Part shown: positions 12,806 to 24,503 of the stretch, one piece after another
Position numbering within the stretch: the first letter of the stretch is position 1
How the letters are laid out: every line of letters begins with the position of its first letter
NCBI GenBank assembly: GCA_029891345.1
Contig: CM057009.1
Span: forward strand, 304,359,166-304,423,165
From: Dryococelus australis
Taxonomy: Eukaryota; Arthropoda; Insecta; Phasmatodea; Phasmatidae
DNA: 64,000 nt
Reading direction: 5' to 3'
The notes under the pieces: generated by a model
The model's database searches: none
What the model saw: only the letters and a program-made list of their open reading frames with translations
Told to the model about the DNA's origin: nothing
Translations under genes and position numbers: made by a program

Positions 12806-13036
12806 CTGCAGCCTGCCCTTCTCGAGGGCGTCCACGCCCTCTCGAGGGGTCTCGTAATGCAGGTTAGGCGGGATGAAGCCCTCTTCGAATGCGATCACCA
12901 CCTTGGCGATGGAGCAGAGGCCGGACGCCGGCTCCGAGTGCCCGATGTTAGACTTGACCGAGCCGATGGGAAGTGGCGTTTGGCGGCCCTTGCAGAACAC
13001 CTTGTCTATGGCATTCAACTCCTCCGGGTCTCCGGC
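12806..13036 (-). CDS. FASN: Fatty acid synthase, coding exon 6 (KS, second active-site His)
   Basis: A 231-nt exon, phase 0 at both ends, for residues 329-405. It contains GDPEELNAID, the lysine/histidine motif VKSNIGHSEPASG (His361) and the conserved PPNLHY segment. The acceptor is GGCCGCAG and the donor CTGCAG|GTATGC. The spacing Cys191-His323-His361 equals the 161-293-331 spacing of mammalian FAS shifted by 30, which supports all exon joins so far. Confidence 0.95.
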
Positions 13037-13390
13037 CTGCGGCCGAACAACTGCAGTCACGCCCTCCATCCCAACTACCTGGCTTGCTACTGTGGCCGGG
13101 GTCCACACTCTAGTCCCCAACGGTAACATGGTCAGAGAAACAAGAGTCAAGGAGAATCCATCAGGAAACCACTAACTACTAGGAAACTACCCTCGTGACC
13201 AGGGTACCAGTTCCTCGGAAGAGCCGAATACAGGGGAAATCACTACTGAATCAGCAAAGTTTATCCACTGTAAAATCTGTGAGCTACCATGGATTAACTG
13301 TGGAGACATTTCCATGGTTTTCACTGATCTGGAGATCATTTAGACTACTTAAGGTGAGTGTTTAAATTACAAAGAAATAAAAATACATGC

Positions 13391-13629
13391 CTTGGTGCCT
13401 GTGCCATGGGCTTCGATGTAGCCCAAAGTGCTTGGGTCGACTCTGCACTCTGCATAAAAGTCCTCCATAAGTTTCTGTTGCATTAATCCAGACGGGTAAG
13501 TAATTCCTTCTTCTTTGTAGCCATCGCAGTTTGTCTTGGCATGGATAACAGTGCAATAAATACGCTTGGCATCTTTCGCTTTCTGCAAGTAAATCACTGA
13601 TATCGCTTCACTCCTAGCGTAGCCATTTG
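13391..13629 (-). CDS. FASN: Fatty acid synthase, coding exon 5 (KS, first active-site His; GC donor)
   Basis: A 239-nt exon completing codon 249 (Ala) and encoding residues 250-328. It opens with NGYARSEAISVIYLQ and ends with the active-site histidine motif EAHGTGTK (His323). The acceptor is TTTCAG|CA, at 13630-13631. The AG in TTGCAG at 13583-13584 is internal coding sequence: starting there would lose the conserved NGYxRSE segment and break phase with exon 4. The donor is AAG|GCATGT, a GC rather than GT donor; joining Lys328 directly to Ala-Gly-Asp-Pro of exon 6 restores the family-standard HGTGTxxGDP spacing. Confidence 0.93.
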
Positions 13630-13794
13630 CTGAAATGTAGAAATCATACTACATTTTAAATGTCTAATAAAATAAGAAGTGCCAGTATTATTCTTAATTT
13701 CTAAATAACTGTATTTCATAAAAGAAAAAAGAAAAAAATTACATACAGGTTTACCATATAGACAATTGTATCTCTTACAAACATGAATATTCAG

Positions 13795-14500
13795 AATGTC
13801 CCCATATATGTGGGAAGAAACCAGGAAGTGGATAGTACACTGCGAAACAACACAAAATGTCCATATAATATGATCTAAAATCGATAGTTCCCATGTCACA
13901 GGTCATTCAATGTTGTGCTAACTGTATTCGTAATCGTCTTCCTGATATATTCCATTTAATTAGCTGTAGCCATGTTCATGTACCAGCAGTGACACATCAC
14001 TCTACACACAAGACTTGCTCAAAATGGCCACCTTGTGCCTGAATGCATGCCTGAACACGCCGCGTCATTGCTTGTCTGACACGTTCAAATACTCCAGAAA
14101 TTGCATGTACCTGCTGGCAACCTTGTTACACTCGCTGGCGAAGCACTGTTATATCCGGAACTGGAGTTGCATAAACAATGTGCTTGAGATGCACCCACAG
14201 GTAATAGTATAGTGGATTGAGATCCGGAATTTTAAGTGCATGGCATTCGACGATAGTAAGTTGTCAACAGTGCAATGAAATAGGTAATAACACGCTCGCC
14301 ATTCCAGATGATCACATTAACAGGCAAGACTCGTAAACGTTCGACTATTACCAATATGTGCGGTACTATGTTAGGAGGTCTGCAACTTGGAAACTATCGA
14401 CTTTAGAATATATGCTCATATGGATATTTTATGTTGTTTTGCGTTGTTTTCTCACACTCCCCGATTACTTCCCACATATTTGGGGACCTTCTGTATGTAG
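13795..14500. mobile_element. DNA transposon with about 110-bp inverted ends and a DDE remnant
   Basis: The left arm (13795-13908, CCCCATATATGTGGGAAG...GATAGTTCCCATGTC) is the inverse of the right arm (about 14375-14500, GGAAACTATCGAC...CTTCCCACATATTTGGGG). Between them, the minus strand around 14230-14030 has a transposase C-terminal pattern PDLN..YYLWVHLKHIVYATPV. Frames are broken. Confidence 0.7.
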
Positions 14501-15243
14501 GCACAATATTTTACTAAGGGTTACAAAGTCATTTAAATTTAGTATAAATAGTTACTAAATATTGTACAAGGTACAACCAAATGAAATTAAGGCATTTAAA
14601 TAAAAACCAGATCCCATTAAAAATGTATGGTAGAATGTCTTCTGTAAGCATAAGCTAGGCACGTTTATTTAGCATTACTTGAAATGTTTTGTAAGTTACA
14701 TGAATGCCTCGCTATGTTTCACGAAGTGCGTCGTAAAGGTGAGTTCCCACAAAATTTATATGGTTCGTGACAATTTCACAAATTTCTTTGCGAAGAGTAG
14801 ACATACCACTGGGAATTAACGATGTCAGTGATGATGCCGCCAGTTCGACCCCGAGTGTGACGTCATCCGTCGTTGGTATGCTCCCAGGCATGCATTTTTA
14901 ATGGCGTGTTCTCAATCTTCCGGTCGTCTGGCTCAAGACTTCACCAAACAGATATATTGTCCAACAGCATCGTTCATATACCATATGACAGAAACGAAAC
15001 TATGGAGACCTCTAATAATCAACAGTCTTCGAGTTCGTTAAATATTAAGCCAGTGTCATCTAACTAATATTGGGATTGTTAACTTCGCTGAGATTATGAA
15101 TTTTTCTGAAATGGTTTGAAATATCCATGTCCAGGGCGGCATTCGAAATCTTGGTAAGTGACTGCATAGTTACTTGTTAGAATATAAGCTTTGCTGGAAT
15201 GCCTGTGTTTATAATTATATGAGGATCTACGTATTTAAAGGTA

Positions 15244-16130
15244 ATGGGGGTAAACAGCTTTCCTCAGCATCCTCATGTACTTTATAAAGAGAATGTAAAT
15301 AAATTAGTTTTGTGTTGCTTAGAAGACAAGCTAACCATATGTGAAAATGGTGAACATTATTTTTCCTATGACCATGTAGTGAAGGTTTTTCATGCTATAA
15401 ATATGAAACTCCAGACTGGATGCATATATATAAAATCGGGATGTCAGCATCAATTTTAAATATCAATCTCTTTTGTACTGTAGAATATTGTGAGACCGAA
15501 TGTTTACTATTGACTGCGGCGAGTATGAAGAGCCACGAGATGTACATTTTTGCGAGGTCTCCGCCAGTGCTGATACTGCGACAAAGTTTACACTTTAGGC
15601 TACACAGTTTGTCGACCTGACAAGAGTGGTTTACTGAGTAATCCATTTCGTTTGGTGTTAAGCTGCAATAACTGTTTTAGGCAGTTCACTCGAAGTAACA
15701 GCTCGAATAGGCACATCAAGGACAAGGTGTGCAAATATTGAGTTCCTACTCCTACCGAGAAACAGCATGTGTTGAGATGGCTACCTCCTACTAATAGACA
15801 CATACTATGTTCACAGAAGACGAGAGGACTACAGAATATACATGCGACGAAAAGTATGCGATACAGTCGGTTCCTGCAAAATATACACTTGCCAAACTGG
15901 CAAATGAAATGGATGAGATTGAAAAACAAATAAAAATTAGCACTAGTAGCTGTGAAAAATTTATGTCGCCAACGAGATCCCAACTTCCAAGAAAACGAAA
16001 CTCGTTGATGTATGTGATGAAGAATTAGAAGTAGGCGATGTATGTGCTCAAGAAAAGAAAATTGATGACGATAGAGCAGACATTGTTTATGAAGACGATG
16101 GTGATTTTCTAAAGTACCTACTTATCACTC
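15244..16130 (+). other. Intronic stretch with plus-strand coding-like pieces, unidentified
   Basis: Frames at 15244-15459 and 15807-16028 (EMDEIEKQIKISTSSCEKF, extending in another frame through an acidic AQEKKIDDDRADIVYEDDGD) look more coding-like than their surroundings but are broken. Probably remnants of a transposon protein within FASN intron 4. Not recognised. Confidence 0.3.
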
Positions 16131-16549
16131 AACGATTTTGCTGTGTCAAGGGGCCTGAAGACGGCAGAAAATAGCGAGAACACTGGATACATTTTTTCCG
16201 AAGACTCTAATGAACTGGTTTATAGACTCGAACTTTTGATCATTTTGAAAAGGGTGGAAATTTTCCGCACATTAGTGAAATATCTTCACTTATCTATGAA
16301 CTGAAGGAATTATCTAATGAGACAACTTGGTACTGACTAAGATCTGGAAGAGTTTGAGAAATACAAAGGACAATTGTAGAAAATAAGTAAGGCATCAATT
16401 TATATTAAATAATTATAAATTTTTATATTATTTCATTCGATACTGCTTTCCTGAAAGACTTAATTCAGTTCTTGTACATGGTCGTACAGACGATTTAAAG
16501 TTCAGGGCACAAGCACACAAATAGAGCTATTATTCAGTTAGAAGTCCCA

Positions 16550-16860
16550 TGTTTTTCTGAGTTAGTTTAAAGTTATCTGCGGTATATTTTAGATCTGTTT
16601 GAAGTCTGTTTGAGGTCTATTTACGGACTGTATTAGTTTTTTTAGGTATATTTGAGATCTGTTTGAAGTATTTTTAGTTCCATAGGCATGTTCAAGGCCT
16701 TTTCGAGGACACTTTGATGTCTGATTGAGTTGCATTATTTCTCTTTCAAGTTCATAGAATATTTCATGATTTTTGAGGTCTCTCGAAGGTCTGTATGTCT
16801 GAGATCTGTTTGTGGTTCGGATGTCTCCTTGAGCTCAGTAGTAGTTTTGTGAGGACAGTA
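16550..16860 (+). repeat. Degenerate short-period repeat (GATCTGTTTGAGGTCT-like)
   Basis: Irregular runs of GATCTGTTTGAAGTCTG / GTTTGAGGTCT. Non-coding. Confidence 0.55.
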
Positions 16861-16899
16861 GGCCTGGTAATTTTGTCTTGATGGCTAGTATGATTAATT

Positions 16900-19800
16900 C
16901 TAATGGTCGATTTAAATGTCTGCATGTTGGTATATTGATATGGTTTTTGTGTTTGTGATGCTATTGCTCATGGTGAATAAGGATAGATCCAAAGACATTG
17001 AAGAATTTTCACTAAACCGAGCTGGTAATAGTACACTATATTTAATAATAATTAAAATTAAATGTACAGAATATGTGTTTATTGAACTATTCTCAGCCGA
17101 GCACTTCTCGCCTAATGCGACATGTCATTTCTGGTATGTTACCTATGATATAAGTTTGGTCACTCTATCGCCAGTGTTTTGAAAATAGTGTTGTACTATG
17201 CCAAAAAAATGGGCCTAGACGATAGACAATCACATCGGCCTGTTCGGTGTTGAAACTGTTAGCCACGATGTGTATTTGTTAATTCTATCTCCTATGGTAG
17301 CACAATGGCAATCAACTTTGTTTATAACAGGGTTTGAAACGGAATGTGATTAAATCTGCTTGTTAGAGCTTGTGTTAACTTAGTATGTTCGAAGTTTCAA
17401 AGGCTTAGCCATATTGTTGCTTAACTTTTGGGCTACTATAGCGAAGTTGATGGTGGCCAGTTACTTGTAACATAACGTTAGGCACATTGATCTCTATCTG
17501 TATGTGGGGCTTTGTTTGGTCACATTTACTTGCCATAATTACATTAAAAATAACAGAGTAATATGCCTATGCATATGTGACAGTCGAACACGTGATAAGC
17601 AGGCAAGAGAATGGATAATTTGCAGGTTATGACATCGCGTAAGAATTACACTTGAAGAAAGAAGAAGGAAAATATAATACATCGAATACTTAATAGAAAA
17701 AATTATTAAAGAATAGCCGTTACTTTAGTGAAAAATCCAATATGACACCAATGACATAGGCAACAGAAAGAGCAACCAGTAGGTTGTGACATAATGCGTG
17801 TATTATTTTCGAAAATACACTTTTAATAATATGCCACCACATGCTATACCTTAGCATATAACATTAAATATAAACATATCGATATAATAGTAGATTTAAA
17901 TGCACTTAGTAAATGAGAGTGAGGGAGAGATTTCTGCAGGGTTCTGCTATAATCTCGGTGTAATTTCATTTCAAAATTTAAAAAAATCAAATCGGGCAAT
18001 ATTAAAACTAATAAAATATGTATACTTAATATCTGACAATCAACTGTTATGAACATAATAATAAATTAGGGATTTTATGTGATTTTGTACTATTCCACAG
18101 CACTATTCGTATTGTATTGCCATTACTTGAAAAATTCTTCTTCCAGTTACATTAATTACAAAAAAGAAAATATTGCTTTAATAAAGAAAATTAGAAAAAG
18201 GTTAACATCACATATGTTTTCCATGTGCTTACACATCCAAATAATGAAAGTAAAATAGAGCGAGAGTGCCTTTTTAAAATAAATGTTCGATTTAATATAT
18301 TTAGTATGCTTAGTTAGAAAAAGGCCAATATAGCGTATATTTCGCACCCTGTTACATTGCTGAAAGAAAAAGGAATTATTTAAAATTGGATAATAAATAC
18401 AGATTTAGGTTTGTCATACCTCATGCCTATAAAACAAATAAAGCTGCTGGATCACAGAAGCAGTCATATATACTTGTAGGGTTAGCTATCGCAACTGCTG
18501 AGAGCCTCGTGTTGCGTTCGGCTCGCCCTTGTCGAGCTGAATCAAGCGAGCCACCGAGTCACAGTCCCATTTAAAATATATTGTTCCCATTATCTTCCAA
18601 TAATACTACTCACACGGCAATACAATACAGGTATCCCACTCATGTCCATCATATATTAGGAGAGATGATACAGTAGTGACAGAAAGAAGTCAATCAAAAT
18701 GCATGCCGAGTATATAATTCCAGTAAAACACATGCAAATGTTGTTACCAGTCACAAGTACGATATAAATTGTCAGAACACAAGCCCTATGCAATCATTCA
18801 AGTGTAAACACTTTTATGTCGAGAGTGGTAGTTCGCCATCGTTGCCGCCTTTTATGTCAAGAGTGGTAGTTCAGCATCGTTGCCGCCTTCATTACGGGTA
18901 GAACATCCTTTACTAAAGATTTCGCACTAAATCTCCCTAAATCGTCGTTTCGCTATGGCGAAAAGTGACAACGCATTTCTCGCCTATCACGGAGCAAACT
19001 ATCCTCGAGGAAACTTTGACGACTTATGGCCTCTTCTGCCCGTCATATGAACACTCGCCTGCCGGTATTTGAAATACGTGTTAGTTTTTTCGTAGTTAGT
19101 AAACCGGTATCTGACTTGCGGAAAATAAAATAGGCACTTGTGAAGAATAAGAAATAGAATCCAAGCCCTCGTGCTTATTTTAAAAACACTGTTTTTGGAA
19201 CCCTACGAAAGAGATAAGAATTTGTATTTCTTGCTGCCGTATCTGAAAGCACACTAAATGGATGGTTGCGAAACTTGAATATACAAACACGCTTAGCTTT
19301 GCTTCAAACTTCCTACCAATGGAACGATAGGGTCATCATAGTTTCACGTTTCACTGCGGAAACACTGGACGCCAGTCTAGGTCTTGTTGCGTACAGTCGA
19401 CAACTCAGTAGGCGTGTTTTTCAATGTCGCGCTGAGTACACTGATTACTGAAGTTGCCCTAAACGATCGCCACGACACTTGATGTACCTCCGTGCACGGC
19501 TCAGCGCGTTCAGTTTCACTCGGCTGCAATCCAGGCACGTTTATACGATGATTGTAACGCCGCATGTTTCCTTCCGCGCGCTAGTTGGCGTGTTTCGTTT
19601 GTAGTACTGGGACGCGCGCATATCTCCACGATGGACATCCTTCCTGACCCGACTCGAGTGGAATCTGCTTGTGCATGGAAAACAAGGCACGATCTTTTCA
19701 GTCGAGGTGGATACGACAGACCTTGCAGACGCAAACACACGCTCGCTTTTCCTACGCAAGTTGATGAAACATTGCGTCTGGGACCGGTTGCAGGTAACTT

Positions 19801-19900
19801 AATTGGATCCTTTCGCGTATTTATGGATGCAGGGTTACTTTCAAGTGGGGATTCCTGCACATTCGGGATTCCTGCACATTCGACATTGTAGCAACTTTCG
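16900..19900. other. FASN intron 4, no supported gene
   Basis: AT-rich until about 18500, then more GC-rich sequence at 18700-19890 (probably an old repeat; the ORFs at 19516-19947 look repeat-derived), with an 18-bp tandem repeat, GATTCCTGCACATTCGG-like, at about 19850-19885. Confidence 0.4.
18812..18889 (+). repeat. Two-copy tandem duplication, about 38 bp
   Basis: TTTTATGTCGAGAGTGGTAG...CATCGTTGCCGCC is repeated with two changes. Confidence 0.85.
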
Positions 19901-19912
19901 ATCTGCACTATT

Positions 19913-20560
19913 ATAGACTGTTTATGGTAAACGGGGCACATTTCCAAGCCCTGCTTAAAATCTACTTGTATTCACAATGTGTGCTCTTCGACCATGCGTA
20001 AAATTAACACTGCCATGGACCTGATAGCTTCATTCAAGTGTCGGCCAAGTACACTGAGAGAAACGTTTACTCCAGCCAATAAAATACTATTTTGCATATG
20101 GGCAAACATGTATCTAGTAGCCCCAACCGAATGAGTAAACCAAACTTAAATACTGAAAAATTGATTTTATTCATTTAGCAAAAAACACATTAAAAATGTG
20201 GTTTCAAGAGCAAAATACTTTATTTTTTCCTACACAAACAATTAGGGTTAATTTGATTGCGCCAAACAAACGCTGTTTTATTCAAGAGAACATACTTCTT
20301 AGAGTAGAACTGAAATTATTAGAAAAAGAAATATTTTACAAATGTGCGTTAAAAAAAACGGAAAGCAAGTGAAATAATTTCAGTATTCATCAATTTTGAA
20401 CTAACATTTTTAATTCAACGTTAAAACACGAAGATACTTTATCCCCGTCGTTACCAACTTCAGTGTGCACATGCAAGTCGTTGTGCCCATTGAAATACAT
20501 GCAGGTAGTGGCAGCTGCATTTTTCTGAGCTAGGAATGAAATACCATAGTAGACTAAAGA
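19913..20560. mobile_element. MITE D, same family, right end lost or degraded
   Basis: Starts GACTGTTTATGGTAAACGGGG and continues with the family interior (AAAATCTACTTGTATTC, GCCATGGACCTGATAG, CATGCAGGTAGTGGCAG). A clear right inverted end is not visible. Confidence 0.6.
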
Positions 20561-20814
20561 TGAGGTAGACAGATCTCGCTGGCTGCGCACAACCTATCTC
20601 CGTGTCCCAACATTGAACTGCTCACCTGCCAAAATGTCTATCGAAAACGGCATGGTTTGGATTTTAGGTTAGAAAACTGTTTTGTAAACAAATAATTTGA
20701 GATGTAGGGATGTACACTTCCTCTAGCCAATTTGCAATGCAGTTTAATTAAATTCTAATTGGTAAAAGTATTTTATTAAGGAAATAGTGATTGTCATTTA
20801 AAAATTAAGATTTG

Positions 20815-21339
20815 GGCCGTGGTTACACGGGATGCAGAACTGCTTCACTAAACCAAGTTCAGCTATTGAAGATGTTACATTACCTTCGAACGAGTTCCGA
20901 TCGCAGTTGTCTCTCGTTCAAAGTGAACAGTTTTTATAAGTAGTTTCAAACTACTTCTGTTCTCTGCTTCGCTCCTATTGGCTGCTTCGAAGTAAATAAG
21001 CAGTGTAAAAATATTGCTGTATTTGGCAGGAATTCCTGCACCAGTTAAATTAACTTAAGTTTAAGGTTGAATGTACTAATAACCACCCATTATGCCATTA
21101 CAGTAAAAGTGTAGGTTTTATAACAATTAAAAAGGTCAATAGTGATAAATGTTGGAAGCTATTATAGTTAAATATCATACATTTTAAGTTCCATGTTTGT
21201 TAAGGTTAGAATTTTCATTGTTTTAATTCTACTTTGGGTGTGTAACCACGAAAATACGTTCTGTTTTTAAACTTGTTCAGACATTGCAACCGAATGTATT
21301 TAGCTGAATGTGTTTAACAGCACTCGTGTAACCACGGCC
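20815..21339. mobile_element. Harbinger-like MITE
   Basis: About 525 bp with perfect 15-bp inverted ends GGCCGTGGTTACACG, a sequence style seen in PIF/Harbinger MITEs. No coding capacity. The flanks are TTTGG and TTAAA, with no clear target duplication. Confidence 0.7.
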
Positions 21340-21537
21340 TTAAACAAACACATTCATCACCGTTGACCATGTGACTTTGGCAGTAATGTTCTTTTTGGGT
21401 AGGTCAATGTTTGGCCCATGCACAGGAGACGAATAAGCCGTCTACCTCGTCTTTAGGGTATGCGAAATACTTGTTAATGAACCGAGGGCCGCCTATAGCA
21501 GACGTGCTGAGACACGCGGCCAACGAGGGTGTGTCAC

Positions 21538-21738
21538 CTTTGTTGTCGAAGGGCTTGCAGGTGCCGTCCGGGCTGAGCACGCCTAGGCGGGCGAACTGCA
21601 GCGAGACGAAGGGGTGCAAGCAGAGGTTGCAGCCGCCGACGACGGCCGCATCGCAGTGGCCGCCCCGGATGGACTTGTAGGCGTGCTCCAGGGCGTACAG
21701 GCTGGACGAACAGGCCGAGTCCACCGCGTAGCTGGGGC
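21538..21738 (-). CDS. FASN: Fatty acid synthase, coding exon 4 (KS active-site cysteine)
   Basis: A 201-nt exon for Gly182 (completed) to residue 248 plus one base. It contains the ketosynthase nucleophile motif VDSACSSSLYALEHA; by exon arithmetic the cysteine is residue 191. The conserved stretch LGVLSPDGTCKPFDNK follows. The acceptor is CACGCAG and the donor AAAG|GTGACA. The exon is GC-rich compared with the AT-rich intron around it, as expected for a constrained exon. Confidence 0.95.
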
Positions 21739-21799
21739 CTGCGTGCACGTACAACAAAGTCCCAAGCCTCATTGTAATCCATTCACGGTCACTTAACAA

Positions 21800-24079
21800 C
21801 TTTTCTGAAGACCTGCTAAAGTTCTACTTTCACATTATGCCACCACTTCATACAAACAAAGCTAAACCAAGTCTAGAAAATTGCACCAAAGGGACGACGC
21901 AGCACACTAGTGTACAATCAACTTAATGATATTTTGTATAATTGCTATTCTTACTTGGTACTACTAACATAATATATATAATCTCTGGTTTTATTGTTAT
22001 AAACTACAAATGAAATATTATAATTTATTGATAAATATATTTTTAAGTTAAATTTAACCAAAAATAATGTTATTTTATGTTAACACAAGTAAAACATACT
22101 TGTGATCCATGACGTGTTTAGGAAACAACCAAACATGTCATACATGCGGTGATTTTTTCAAAAAGTTTGAGGAATCCGCGGAAACACTATACATACATGC
22201 ACGCACACTAAGGTTTACTCTACTCAGGTTGGGAAATAAACTTTTTTGCCGCCAGGTACCACTGATGTCGCATGTGTACTGGTTTTTTTCTCCGCTTTGT
22301 ATGTAAACAAATGGGGAGATTTGTAATTTTCACAAAATGAATATAATTGTGTAGAATATTCCAAATTGTATTTTGTTAGATTCTAGCAAAGAATAAACCT
22401 TGTTCTTCGCACTAGAGTGAACATATAACGAAAAACGTTCACATGTTTAGTACTCATTTCAAAACTGGCATTAGCAAAACATTCTCTTGTCAAAATTATA
22501 TTATTTTAATCTGACAACCGAATAAAAAAGTTACATTTGATGACAACTCAATTTGGCTTAAATTCATCAATTCTTTCTTTAAAATAAGTTTGTTTATGAG
22601 CGCTCAACGCCGAACACAATTGCATTTCACTGTTTACCCCTGTAACTGCCACTGTATGCCGTGAATAAAAACTTCGAAATAAAATTAACATTTAATATTT
22701 ACTTTTACACACAACTATATAAAAGTTCTCCCTTAACCGCTAGCATAAATGCGACCTTTTTGGAACACAAGCACACCAGAATTTTCCAAATGCCATACTC
22801 TTCCATAAGTAATTTTCTTTCATTCGCAATCTGTGCATAAAAAGCCTTGCACACATACACGTTTCTCGAGGAAAGACCCATGAGCAGGCCAGACTTCCAT
22901 AACCTGCCTGCCAACCTGCAGGTTTCCTTTCATTACTGTCCTTCTGTTTTCGTGGGAATGCAATTCCTTATTCGGCTGGGCCACTTACTCCACAAATAGA
23001 CGCCTCTGATACACGGGTAGACTGAGGATTACGAAAGTTGGTTTGAGCTGAATTTGTTATTATATGCAGCTAGTCATACCATCTTCCCTCGAAAACTGGT
23101 ATTGTAAACAATTATATAAAGTCACACATGAATTTTCACATCCCAGCAACACGCCTGCAAACTTTTTCAAAGAACAGTCCTGTACAAGACATTGCATGTA
23201 TAATTGATTGCAACAAAAACACACATCAAAACTTTAGGGAATCATTTCTCACAGTTAGAGGACGTAAAAAAAAAAAAATGTTTCGTAACCATAGGTTTGG
23301 AAATAATTCATTTTTTAAGATATTAATTTTTTGGAGGTCACCATCTTATCTATCGGACTAAGTGTTTTCGTAATTTGTGTAGGTACTATGCAAACGAATT
23401 CTCTATGCCTGTTGCATTTACAACTGTTTCTGTACACTGTCTCGCCATATATTCTTACAGTGTATTTTATCACTCGAAGCAAAATTACTACTTTAACAGA
23501 AAAAAACTGTGTCACCTGATTAGAGCTTTAGAACCAATGACAACAATGAACAAACTCTAAACCACTAATCACATTTGCAAAAACAAATGAATTTACCAGT
23601 AACATCATACATGGTGTTGCAATGTTAAGTACATTTTACGCGCGTCCAAGCCACTTCACGGGCTGTTACGTCTCCGCCTCCTTTCCCCAGGCAGGTTCAG
23701 TAGTAGTCCTACCCCAAGACGACGTCAAGACGGTGTAGGGGAGGAGAGCGTATAGCCGTGAGACTGACGTCACTCCCTCCTGCTGGAAGAGTCAACATGC
23801 TGGGAGCCATTGCTCGAATGTTCTCGGCATCGCCTTCGTCGGCGTGACTCAAGTTGCGAAGAACATTCTAGGCAAGAAAGCCGCGATGTCGCTATGCGTT
23901 GGAAGTCCCGAGTGGCCTCTAAAGCCTAGTGCGTGTGACGTAAGTGAACCAGGGGAAGACAGGGAACGGCGCAGTGGCTAACAAGAGCAGTGTGAGTGTT
24001 GCAGTATGTGACTATCTGGAGAGAGGATGATGGGGCTCACCTGTTGGAATGCAAGGAAGTGCAACTTGTTTCGTGAGTG
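21800..24079. other. FASN intron 3, left of the Maverick
   Basis: AT-rich to about 23630, including a diverged copy of the 7.2-kb hairpin repeat near 22100. A GC-rich patch at 23640-24079 is probably an old repeat into which the Maverick inserted. No gene recognised. Confidence 0.45.
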
Positions 24080-24085
24080 ACGGCC
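24080..24085. repeat. Maverick target-site duplication, left copy
   Basis: ACGGCC, identical to 35656-35661 on the other side of the element. Confidence 0.93.
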
Positions 24086-24500
24086 AGTAGTATAAAAATG
24101 CCGTTTCAAGCGCAGCCCCCAGTTATCAGAACAACAACGGTAAATTAAATGCTCGAGCCATCAGAAAACCATCAGAAAAAATTCCTCTTATTTTTCCGAT
24201 CCAAAACATCAAATGCCGATTAGAGCGCAACCGCAAAAAAAAGTGTCTCAAAAAGTTGCGTTTGGGAGCAACCGCAAAAAAGTGACTCAGAAAATTGCGT
24301 TTGGGTGCAACCGCAAAAAAAGTGGCTCAAAAAGTTGCATTTGGTTAGATCGTAGTCTTTAGAAGAAAAAAAGTTGTGTTAAACTTTGCATTTGAGTGCA
24401 TCTGCAAAAATACACGTAAAAAGTTGCGTTTGGGCACAGTTGCAAAAAAGAGTGAATCAAAAAATTTGAATACGTAAGAATAAAATATTGTATATAATAA
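24086..24500 (+). repeat. Maverick left terminal inverted repeat
   Basis: About 415 bp that match the reverse complement of 35229-35655 with scattered differences and small indels. The inner part consists of about 40-bp direct units, each with GCAACCGCAAAAAA then CTCAAAAAGTTGCGTTTGG. The repeat ends in TATATAATAA immediately before the polymerase ATG. Confidence 0.92.
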
Positions 24501-24503
24501 ATG
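24491..24503 (+). promoter_or_regulatory. TATATAATAAATG start-codon box, polymerase gene
   Basis: Exact match to the element-wide motif, overlapping the polymerase ATG at the inner edge of the left terminal repeat. Confidence 0.55.

Noticed and set aside
13583-13584. Alternative acceptor TTGCAG for FASN exon 5
   Set aside because: It would delete the conserved NGYxRSE segment and break phase with exon 4; TTTCAG at 13630 fits both.
19516-19947. 143-aa minus-strand ORF
   Set aside because: No recognisable domain; it ends in MITE D and is probably repeat-derived.
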